Below are positions 1 through 5,214 of a stretch of DNA of 5,423 bases, one piece after another. This DNA comes from Bacteroidota bacterium (GTDB taxonomy: Bacteria; Bacteroidota; Ignavibacteria; SZUA-365; JAADGX01), in NCBI GenBank assembly GCA_024276335.1, contig JAJRXL010000277.1, forward strand, positions 1-5,423, read 5' to 3'. A program made the position numbers and the translations under genes. Under the pieces are notes generated by a model that saw only the letters and a program-made list of their open reading frames with translations, did no database searches and was not told where the DNA came from. Every line of letters starts with the position of its first letter. Positions within the stretch are counted from its first letter, which is position 1.

Positions 1-2
1 AA

Positions 3-356
3 GAAGTTCCCCTGGAGAGGAAGCTTGATGAATTTGGAAACACGCATTACTTCTATTCAAGTCCCGGTGTAAAGGAATACCAGGGGTACCAGTTGGATAA
101 CTTCATCGAAACCATCCGCAGTATTCGGGCCCGGGGCGATACGACGATCCTGCGCATGGTCGCGACGTGTTACGCCTTGGAGAAAAACTTCTACAATTAT
201 TTCAATATCGTGCGGGGTTTCGCGGATCCCCTGAGTATTCGAATGGACAAACCGAATTTCACGAACATCACGAACGGTCTCGGGTTGTTCGGAGCTCTGG
301 CGATTGACTCGATGAAAGTCCGTGTGCCGCGAGCGTTCTGGGAAAATATCAAATGA
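3..356 (+). CDS. C-terminal part of a probable DUF4249-family outer-membrane lipoprotein (5' truncated)
   Basis: The reading frame is open from the left edge of the window and gives the last 117 residues of a protein that starts upstream. An in-frame TTG at 93 exists, but the frame before it is also open and coding-like, so I treat the gene as cut by the window edge. Near the end it has an aromatic-rich helix (LEKNFYNYFNIV) followed by a segment containing FADPLSIR and then TNITNGLGLFGAL. As I recall the family, that pattern of 'YY-Y' helix, acidic or DPF segment and 'N-I-x-N-G-L-G-x-F-G' near the C-terminus is typical of DUF4249, lipoproteins commonly encoded beside TonB-dependent receptors in Bacteroidota and relatives. 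Location and role are inferred from the family; the lipobox would lie outside the window. It ends 63 bases before the sugar transferase gene and need not be co-transcribed with it. The family call is from memory of the motif, without a profile search. Confidence 0.6.
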   Translation, partial: EVPLERKLDEFGNTHYFYSSPGVKEYQGYQLDNFIETIRSIRARGDTTILRMVATCYALEKNFYNYFNIVRGFADPLSIRMDKPNFTNITNGLGLFGALAIDSMKVRVPRAFWENIK

Positions 357-370
357 CAGCGAGGCGGCGG

Positions 371-419
371 AAAGATGAAAAATATTGAATGTTTATTCAT
401 AGGCTTATAACCTGATTGC
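371..419 (+). promoter_or_regulatory. AT-rich intergenic segment, possible promoter of the sugar transferase gene
   Basis: This is the only real intergenic gap in the window. Bases 371-410 contain just 8 G or C in 40, in sharp contrast with the flanking genes. A TTGAAT at 385-390 and a TATAAC at 406-411 resemble -35 and -10 boxes, but the 15-base spacing is short for a sigma-70 promoter, and I do not see the TAnnTTTG box of Bacteroidota. A 5-base inverted repeat (TGAAT at 386-390, ATTCA at 395-399, loop GTTT) overlaps the same place. If the -10 guess were right, transcription would begin very near the ATG at 420 and leave almost no leader. No Shine-Dalgarno sequence precedes that ATG. The call rests on composition and position only. 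Confidence 0.25.
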
Positions 420-1832
420 ATGCGTCCGCGACGGAATGATTTCCTGATTCCACTCCTCACCGTTGTCTCGGATATCCTGGCAATTACCGGCGGGTTTGCC
501 GTCAGTTACTGGCTTCGATTCTTCTCGCCCCTGGCGGAGCTCATCCCTGTCACCAAAGGCATTCCGCCGTTGTCCGTTTATCTATGGAGTGCGCTCATGC
601 TGTCGCCGGTCTGGCTGCTGGTGATGCGCAGGTACGGTATGTACGGCGCGCGACGCCCGGTGGAACTTAGTTCGGAATTCATCCAGGTGCTTAAGGCAAA
701 TTCCCTGAGCATGCTGATCCTCATGGGGGCGGCGTTCTTTTACCGCGGGTTTTCATATTCCCGTGTCGTGTTTGTGCTCATCTGGGGTTTCAGCGCTGTG
801 TTCCTGTTCCTGGGGCGCGCCCTGGTTCTAGAATACGAAAAGTTCCTGTACCGGCGCGGAAGGGAACGGATGAACGTCCTGCTGGTGGGGACGACAGCCA
901 TTGCTCGCACGATAGCAGCGCGATGTATGCACGACCCCTCTCTGGGTTATCATCTCGTTGGGTACGTGGCGCGGGACCCCGAACTCCTTCCGGAACGGTT
1001 AGCTGTAAGCAAGCTGGGCTCCCTGGAAGACCTCTCGATGCTCATCCCGGAACACCGCATCGAAATTATCCTTGTATGCTTGCCCCTGTCCGATTACGAA
1101 CAATACACATCGATTCTGAATGCTACCGTAGGACACAACGTGAGCGTTCTCGTGCAGCCGGATTTCTCGGGTATTATCTCGTCGAGGATCCGCGTCAACG
1201 AAATTACCGGTATCCCGTTCATCTCGATCAAGGAAACGGTGATAACAACGTGGGGGCGCATCGGCAAGCGATTGTTCGACGTCGTGTTCAGCCTGGCCGT
1301 TCTCGTCTTCTTTCTGCCACTGGGATTGCTCATTGCTCTTCTCATTCGCCTCACAAGTGGAAGCCCGGTCTTTTACCGGCAAACACGTGTCGGCCTCCAA
1401 GGAGAACACTTCGATTTGTACAAATTCCGAACGATGAAAGTTGACGCGGAAGCCGGTTCCGGTCCCACCTGGACGAAGAAAAACGATCCTCGCATCACGC
1501 CTATCGGGCGCATTTTACGGCGGTACAGTCTGGACGAGATACCGCAATTTTTCAACGTGCTTCGCGGCGACATGAGCGTGGTCGGGCCGCGGCCGGAACG
1601 TCCGGAGTTCGTGGATCAGTTTCGCAGTTACGTGCCGAAATACCTCGAACGTCATCTGTTGAAAACGGGTATTACCGGATGGGCCCAGGTAAACGGCCTG
1701 CGGCAGGAAGTTCCCATCACCGAGCGAACGAAATACGATTTGTATTACATTGAAAACTGGTCATTCATGTTTGATATCCGCATTATCTTCAAAACCATCC
1801 GTGCGGTGCTCACGGGGAAGGACGCGTACTGA
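420..1832 (+). CDS. Undecaprenyl-phosphate sugar-1-phosphate transferase (WcaJ-like initiating glycosyltransferase)
   Basis: This enzyme transfers a sugar phosphate, probably a hexose-1-phosphate from a UDP-sugar, onto undecaprenyl phosphate in the inner membrane. That is the first committed step of exopolysaccharide, capsule or O-antigen repeat-unit synthesis. The 470 residues have the full architecture of the large polyisoprenyl-phosphate hexose-1-phosphate transferases: four N-terminal membrane helices (about 10-32, 51-69, 93-108, 115-137), a cytosolic Rossmann-like CoA-binding_3 domain (about 150-265), a membrane helix at 288-309, and the catalytic Bac_transf domain to the end. The catalytic domain shows KFRTM (335-339), the Asp-Glu dyad D372-E373 in SLDEIPQ, MSVVGPRPERPEF (385-397) and GITGWAQVNG (417-426). 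The C-terminal GKDAY resembles the ending of WcaJ-type glucose transferases, but sugar specificity cannot be read reliably. The Rossmann loop reads LLVGTTAIA and lacks the usual extra glycines. ATG at 420 puts the first helix at the expected place. A small membrane protein gene follows after one base. Confidence 0.93.
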   Translation: MRPRRNDFLIPLLTVVSDILAITGGFAVSYWLRFFSPLAELIPVTKGIPPLSVYLWSALMLSPVWLLVMRRYGMYGARRPVELSSEFIQVLKANSLSMLILMGAAFFYRGFSYSRVVFVLIWGFSAVFLFLGRALVLEYEKFLYRRGRERMNVLLVGTTAIARTIAARCMHDPSLGYHLVGYVARDPELLPERLAVSKLGSLEDLSMLIPEHRIEIILVCLPLSDYEQYTSILNATVGHNVSVLVQPDFSGIISSRIRVNEITGIPFISIKETVITTWGRIGKRLFDVVFSLAVLVFFLPLGLLIALLIRLTSGSPVFYRQTRVGLQGEHFDLYKFRTMKVDAEAGSGPTWTKKNDPRITPIGRILRRYSLDEIPQFFNVLRGDMSVVGPRPERPEFVDQFRSYVPKYLERHLLKTGITGWAQVNGLRQEVPITERTKYDLYYIENWSFMFDIRIIFKTIRAVLTGKDAY

Positions 1833-1833
1833 T

Positions 1834-2136
1834 ATGATTCCCGTGCTCATCTTCTACCTGCACATCCTGGGCGGTGTTCTTGTTTTAAGTTACCAATACC
1901 AGCAGGAAAATATCAAGGAGGCCTTTATGACCCTGGTGTTCCTTGCCGTTATTTTCACCGTGGCGTGGACCATTGCGGGTTTCCTCGTGCATTTTTTCGC
2001 TCCCGACCGGGGACTCGCATCCTGGCTCGACAACGATTCGCTTTCCCTCCTGATTACAACCTGCCTGGAAGCGATATTGTACGCGGTGTATTTCCGGGAT
2101 AAGAAACGAACGACCGGTCAGCCTACCGGAGCCTGA
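1834..2136 (+). CDS. Small three-helix inner-membrane protein of unknown function
   Basis: The gene encodes a 100-residue hydrophobic protein with three predicted membrane helices, about residues 2-20, 31-55 and 69-87, and a short basic, polar C-terminal tail (RDKKRTTGQPTGA). The ATG lies one base after the sugar transferase stop, and AAGGA (1818-1822) inside the upstream gene could serve as its ribosome binding site, which argues for co-transcription. The pattern (early helix with an internal His, then VAWTIAGF, then a Trp-Leu-x-x-Asp segment, then a third helix with a Glu) reminds me of a family of uncharacterised small membrane proteins in Bacteroidota/Chlorobiota-group genomes, but I cannot name it. 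No catalytic motif is visible. A second in-frame ATG at 1927 has a near-perfect Shine-Dalgarno sequence and would give a 69-residue form lacking the first helix. I prefer 1834 because residues 1-31 look like real protein and the gene abuts its neighbour. The 3' end overlaps the convergent tonB by 14 bases. Confidence 0.75.
   Translation: MIPVLIFYLHILGGVLVLSYQYQQENIKEAFMTLVFLAVIFTVAWTIAGFLVHFFAPDRGLASWLDNDSLSLLITTCLEAILYAVYFRDKKRTTGQPTGA
1915..1921 (+). promoter_or_regulatory. Strong Shine-Dalgarno sequence inside the small membrane protein gene
   Basis: AAGGAGG, five bases before an in-frame ATG at 1927, is the best ribosome binding site in the window by eye. It either marks a second internal start, giving a 69-residue two-helix form, or occurs by chance in codons for Ile-Lys-Glu-Ala. 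It matters because it is the main argument against the upstream start at 1834. Confidence 0.4.
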
Positions 2137-2956
2137 AGAAGAAACTCGCTTCGCCGAGTTGGTTGACCTGCTGCATGGATTTCGCAAGAGGATTGAAGCG
2201 CCATGTCCGCACCGCCTCGACGGCCGCTTGTTCGTAACGCGGATCGCCCTTTTCGACGATGATGATATCCCGTACACGGCCGGAAGGCGTGACGGTGAAC
2301 TGCACGGTCACGTGCGCTTCCCTTCGTGAACCGGCGGGAAATATGGGCATGCGTCCCGACGTGCGTGTACGGGGAGTTCCGGATTTCCAGGTAATTCGCG
2401 AAGCGGAAGCTGGGAGCGACACGGGCGAATCCTGGCTGCCCTGGAGAGACGGAGATGCCTTGGCGGCGGTTGACGCGTTGTCCGCCGCGTTCGCTGCCGC
2501 GTCGAACGAAACGTTACGATCCTCCTTGGCGCGGCCGGGCAACACGACCCGGTCGGGATCGAGCTCACGCTTGGAAGCGGCGGTCGGATCGACCTCGAAC
2601 GTCGTGGCCGTCCGCGGGACGGGGGGCGGTGTGACGGAGGGACGCGTGGCCGGTGCAACCGCGCGGGGGGCCGAAGACGTGTTCGGCATGGATCGGGTTG
2701 CCGAGCGGTTCCTGAGAACCGGAGCCGGTGCAACCGCCGCTCGCTGCCGGTTACTGGTCACGGCGTCGGGACGGGTCGAAACGGCTACGGGGCGGTACAC
2801 CGGCGTTTTGGGTTGGTAAAATTCGATTTCGATTTCCTCGGGCACCTGCAACACGGGCGTACTGATGCCTGCCGTCAATAGGATGAGGAGGAGCAGGGCA
2901 TGGAAAACAATGGAGACGCCCCATCCCCGGGCTGTGTCACTTTGCAGATCGATCAT
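2123..2956 (-). CDS. tonB: TonB-family energy transducer
   Basis: TonB carries energy from the ExbB-ExbD proton channel across the periplasm to TonB-dependent receptors in the outer membrane. The 277 residues show the expected order: a short cytoplasmic N-terminus, one membrane helix (about 12-32), a long periplasmic linker (about 40-195), and a TonB C-terminal domain (about 200-277). The helix contains S15 and H19, the same Ser-x-x-x-His spacing as the functional S16/H20 pair of E. coli TonB. The C-terminal domain shows VTVQFTVTPSGRV, a gap to QAAVEAVRTWRFNP, and a final beta strand (ASFFFRLR). A Phe-Pro (F206-P207) stands where many family members have Tyr-Pro. The linker is rich in Ala, Pro, Thr, Ser and Arg rather than the Pro-Glu/Pro-Lys repeats of E. 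coli. The start overlaps the end of exbD by 20 bases, and GGAG (2964-2967) lies seven bases before the ATG. It is the last gene of the minus-strand operon and overlaps the convergent small membrane protein gene by 14 bases. Confidence 0.9.
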   Translation of the reverse strand: MIDLQSDTARGWGVSIVFHALLLLILLTAGISTPVLQVPEEIEIEFYQPKTPVYRPVAVSTRPDAVTSNRQRAAVAPAPVLRNRSATRSMPNTSSAPRAVAPATRPSVTPPPVPRTATTFEVDPTAASKRELDPDRVVLPGRAKEDRNVSFDAAANAADNASTAAKASPSLQGSQDSPVSLPASASRITWKSGTPRTRTSGRMPIFPAGSRREAHVTVQFTVTPSGRVRDIIIVEKGDPRYEQAAVEAVRTWRFNPLAKSMQQVNQLGEASFFFRLR

Positions 2957-3383
2957 CTCCGTTCTCCGGTTCTGTCAATTTCGGTTGCGTGGTTGCGATG
3001 AAGAAACGCTCCGCGCCAATGCTCTTGGCGGCGTCGAGTACGAACACGGCGCGTTCGAGGGGCACGTCCTTGTCGCTGGACAGCACTACCACCTGCTCCT
3101 TCGGATTGACGACGGCGCGCCCCAGCACGGCGGCCAGGCTGTCCGCTTCCACCAGCTTTGCGTTTACGTAGATTTCTCCCGAGGACACCAGCGTGACGTA
3201 CACCTGTTTCTGCTCGGCGGCGGTACTGTACTTGGCGTCGGGAAGGCGCACTTTGATGCCGGAAGAGACGATGAAGGAGGAGGTGAGCAGGAAGAAAATG
3301 AGCAGCAACAGGACGATATCGGTCAGCGAAGAATAGCTGAACAACTTCAGGACCTCGTTGGTTTGCCGCAACTGGATTCTCAT
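2937..3383 (-). CDS. exbD: ExbD/TolR-family proton channel subunit
   Basis: ExbD sits with ExbB in the inner membrane and supplies the proton-responsive residue of the motor that energises TonB. The 148-residue protein has a short cytoplasmic N-terminus, one membrane helix (about 18-40) and a periplasmic domain. The key acidic residue of the family is present as D22 in SLTDIVLLLLIFFLL. IKVRLPDA (43-50) is the usual start of the periplasmic part, and VVLSSDKDVPLERAVFVLD fits the conserved fold of its second half. The ATG overlaps the exbB stop in an ATGA junction, with GGAG (3393-3396) nine bases upstream, so translation is probably coupled. TolR of a Tol-Pal system is the alternative. The tonB gene directly downstream favours ExbD, and I see no TolA, TolB or Pal in the window. 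Confidence 0.92.
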   Translation of the reverse strand: MRIQLRQTNEVLKLFSYSSLTDIVLLLLIFFLLTSSFIVSSGIKVRLPDAKYSTAAEQKQVYVTLVSSGEIYVNAKLVEADSLAAVLGRAVVNPKEQVVVLSSDKDVPLERAVFVLDAAKSIGAERFFIATTQPKLTEPENGDDRSAK

Positions 3384-4021
3384 TGCCGCGCGCTCCAGGC
3401 TTCTTCTTGTTTCTCGGTCAAAACGATATCGAGGAAATCGTTGCAGTTGGCTTCCGTTTCCTGGACGAAGCGGGTTACCCGTGTCACGAGGTAGTTATAC
3501 ATGAAATAGGCAGGGATGCCCACGATGAGGCCGAAGGCGGTGGTCAGCAGCGCCTCCCAGATGCCGCCCGCCAGCAGGGTCGGGTTGACCAGCCCTTCGT
3601 GTGCCTCGATGGCGCGGAATGAAGCGATCATGCCCGTTACGGTCCCAAGGAAACCCAGCAACGGCGCCACACCGGCGATGGTAGCCAGGATGTCCAGCCT
3701 TCGTTCGAGGTTGTACACCTCCATGCGGGCCTGCGCTTCCACCGAATCCTTGATCACCTGGTGGCCGTGCCCCAGCTTCAGCAAGCCACTACGCAGGATG
3801 TTGGACAGGGGGACATTCAGTTCGCTGCACATGGTCAGCGCCGCGCCGACGTCGCCCTTGTTCAATACGCTCCGGATCTGGAGAATGAACTTGCTGCCGT
3901 CCACCTTGATCTTGGCCAGCGTCCAGAACTTTTCCACGATGATGGCAACAGCGATGAGCGAACATGCGAGGATGAACCACATGATGACGCCGCCTTTCAT
4001 GAAGAGATCGAAGAAGGTCAT
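3380..4021 (-). CDS. exbB: ExbB/TolQ/MotA-family proton channel subunit
   Basis: ExbB forms the inner-membrane ring around ExbD and helps conduct the protons that power TonB. The 213 residues match the family's usual length. Three membrane helices are visible, about 11-30, 110-133 and 156-178, with the large cytoplasmic loop between the first and second. The signature region reads APLLGFLGTVTGM (119-131), where family members keep the same Pro and Gly positions. The third helix carries the conserved GGIWEALLTTAFGLIVGIPA stretch (152-171). The ATG at 4021 overlaps the TGA of the upstream HU-like membrane protein in an ATGA junction, and GGAG (4028-4031) lies six bases upstream. With exbD and tonB following at overlapping junctions, the TonB-energising role is more likely than TolQ or a flagellar MotA role. 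Confidence 0.94.
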   Translation of the reverse strand: MTFFDLFMKGGVIMWFILACSLIAVAIIVEKFWTLAKIKVDGSKFILQIRSVLNKGDVGAALTMCSELNVPLSNILRSGLLKLGHGHQVIKDSVEAQARMEVYNLERRLDILATIAGVAPLLGFLGTVTGMIASFRAIEAHEGLVNPTLLAGGIWEALLTTAFGLIVGIPAYFMYNYLVTRVTRFVQETEANCNDFLDIVLTEKQEEAWSARQ

Positions 4022-5214
4022 GTGTTACTCCGGGGGAAAATGGTTGTGCTTGACTTCGTGATTCGAAAACAGAGCGGGAAGACCAGCATTTCCGTGACGC
4101 GCTGGAGATACGAAGGCAGCCGCGGTGCGTATTGCCATTCCGGCGGCAGCCAGGCGTTCAGGTCGCCGTGGATGTACAGCGAGTACACCACCGTTGCGAT
4201 CAGACCGAGCGTGACCAGGATGACCAGGATGATCAAGCCGAGACTCCGTTCACGGGGCGGGGAGTAGAATTGCTCCCGCTTCTCTCGGTATTCGTTCGTA
4301 TCGTCGTCATGAGCATGCGCCGTCGTCCCGGGTTTGGATGCAATGGTCGGCGAAATATCCGTTTCACTTGTATTCTTTTCAAGGCTGAAATCCGGAACCA
4401 GCGGAGTGGTTGCAGGGGGAACTTTCCATAACTCACGATCCCGGAGCAACGAGTCGGGATTGAATACCGAAACAATGCCGCCGCCAGTGTCCACAGTTCC
4501 GGGATCTTCCGCCACGGCATCCGCATTCACAGGACCTTTATCGTCTTCGATGCCCGGTTCCCGGATTTCAAGAGCGGCGTCATCGTGTTCGTCATGTCCA
4601 TCATGCTTTGCGAGAACCTGTTTGGATGCTGCTTCCAAATCTTCCTCCGGTTCGAAGACCTCTGGCTCGTAAGGAAGAGGCTTGACTTCATTCACAGCGT
4701 CAGTTTTCGACCTATCTTCGGCGATGTCCGCGATAGGTCCTTCCGGTTCTTCATGAACTGGTTCGTTGTCGGGCGCCTGTTCGATCACCGGTTTTTTCAG
4801 CTCTGCCGCCCTGCTGCCCTGCCAGGTCACTTTCAGGCGTCCATCGCTGGCGGTCTCCATCCCCAATTCCGTGACGACTTCTTCGAATACGGAGTAAAGG
4901 TCGATATCGGGACGGGGGCGCCTGCGACGCATGGCCAGCGCCTCGGAGGGGATGAAACCTCCTGCGCCTTGTTCCGGCATCTTCGCCGCGGACTTTTTCA
5001 TCCGGTTCATGAGGTTGTTTTTCAGTTTCGCGTGAGGTTTGAACCCCACGATTACCCTGTTATCCTTCTTTCGCACTTTCCAGGAGCCGATCCCGGGGAT
5101 GAGCACGCTTCCGGTGTTTTCGAGAAGTTCGGGAATAATGCCCAGCAACTGCTCCATGAAGTCCTGGGGCCGCGATTCCGGCGTATGCTTTGGCGATGGA
5201 CCGGTTTCGCTCAT
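4018..5214 (-). CDS. Membrane-anchored protein with an HU-like N-terminal domain and a long acidic linker
   Basis: Numbered from the ATG at 5214 (398 residues). Residues about 16-71 resemble part of an HU/IHF fold: a helix (MEQLLGIIPELLENTG), a turn and strand (SVLIPGIGSWKV, like the GFGTF motif of HU), and FKPHAKLKNNL, like the helix after the HU arm. The first HU helix seems missing. A basic cluster (RRRRPRP, 96-102) and a short helical segment (DLYSVFEEVVTEL, 104-116) follow, then a low-complexity acidic linker (about 144-319) with His/Asp clusters, one membrane helix (about 324-347) and a 51-residue tail. Basic residues before the helix put the N-terminus in the cytoplasm. Some Bacteroidota proteins join HU-CCDC81-type domains, a membrane helix and a C-terminal SPOR domain; this may be a relative without SPOR. 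I chose 5214 over the upstream ATG at 5232 because it makes an ATGA overlap with the previous gene and has GGATGAG nine bases upstream. Function is unknown. Confidence 0.8.
   Translation of the reverse strand: MSETGPSPKHTPESRPQDFMEQLLGIIPELLENTGSVLIPGIGSWKVRKKDNRVIVGFKPHAKLKNNLMNRMKKSAAKMPEQGAGGFIPSEALAMRRRRPRPDIDLYSVFEEVVTELGMETASDGRLKVTWQGSRAAELKKPVIEQAPDNEPVHEEPEGPIADIAEDRSKTDAVNEVKPLPYEPEVFEPEEDLEAASKQVLAKHDGHDEHDDAALEIREPGIEDDKGPVNADAVAEDPGTVDTGGGIVSVFNPDSLLRDRELWKVPPATTPLVPDFSLEKNTSETDISPTIASKPGTTAHAHDDDTNEYREKREQFYSPPRERSLGLIILVILVTLGLIATVVYSLYIHGDLNAWLPPEWQYAPRLPSYLQRVTEMLVFPLCFRITKSSTTIFPRSNT
4028..4031 (-). promoter_or_regulatory. Ribosome binding site of exbB
   Basis: GGAG on the minus strand sits six bases before the exbB ATG at 4021, inside the last codons of the preceding gene. 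It confirms the start that creates the ATGA overlap and shows that this organism uses Shine-Dalgarno sequences at least within this operon. Confidence 0.6.

Noticed and set aside
386..399. Terminator of the DUF4249-like gene
   Set aside because: The inverted repeat has a five-base AT-rich stem and is not followed by a T-run, so it is unlikely to stop transcription on its own.
923..1444. 173-residue plus-strand frame inside the sugar transferase gene
   Set aside because: The region encodes the Rossmann domain and start of the catalytic domain in the correct frame. The alternative product is Arg/Pro-rich without domains.
2114..2129. Possible bidirectional terminator between the convergent genes
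   Set aside because: The stem is only five base pairs with a six-base loop and no proper U-tract on the plus strand. The minus strand is only loosely T-rich after it. Too weak to call.
2308..2733. 141-residue minus-strand frame within tonB
   Set aside because: It is Arg/Pro/Ser-rich and reads the TonB linker in another frame. The composition is typical of out-of-frame translation of GC-rich DNA.
2259..2819. 186-residue plus-strand frame opposite tonB
   Set aside because: It lies antisense to the GC-rich, low-complexity TonB linker, where stops are scarce. It has no recognisable domain, while the minus-strand frame has a clear TonB helix and C-terminal domain.
2865..3494. 209-residue plus-strand frame opposite exbD and its junctions
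   Set aside because: It covers exbD, which has its catalytic Asp and expected fold on the other strand. The product is low-complexity.
3761..4267. 168-residue plus-strand frame opposite exbB and the HU-like gene
   Set aside because: It runs antisense across two well-supported, overlapping genes and is rich in His, Asp, Gln and Arg with no fold visible.
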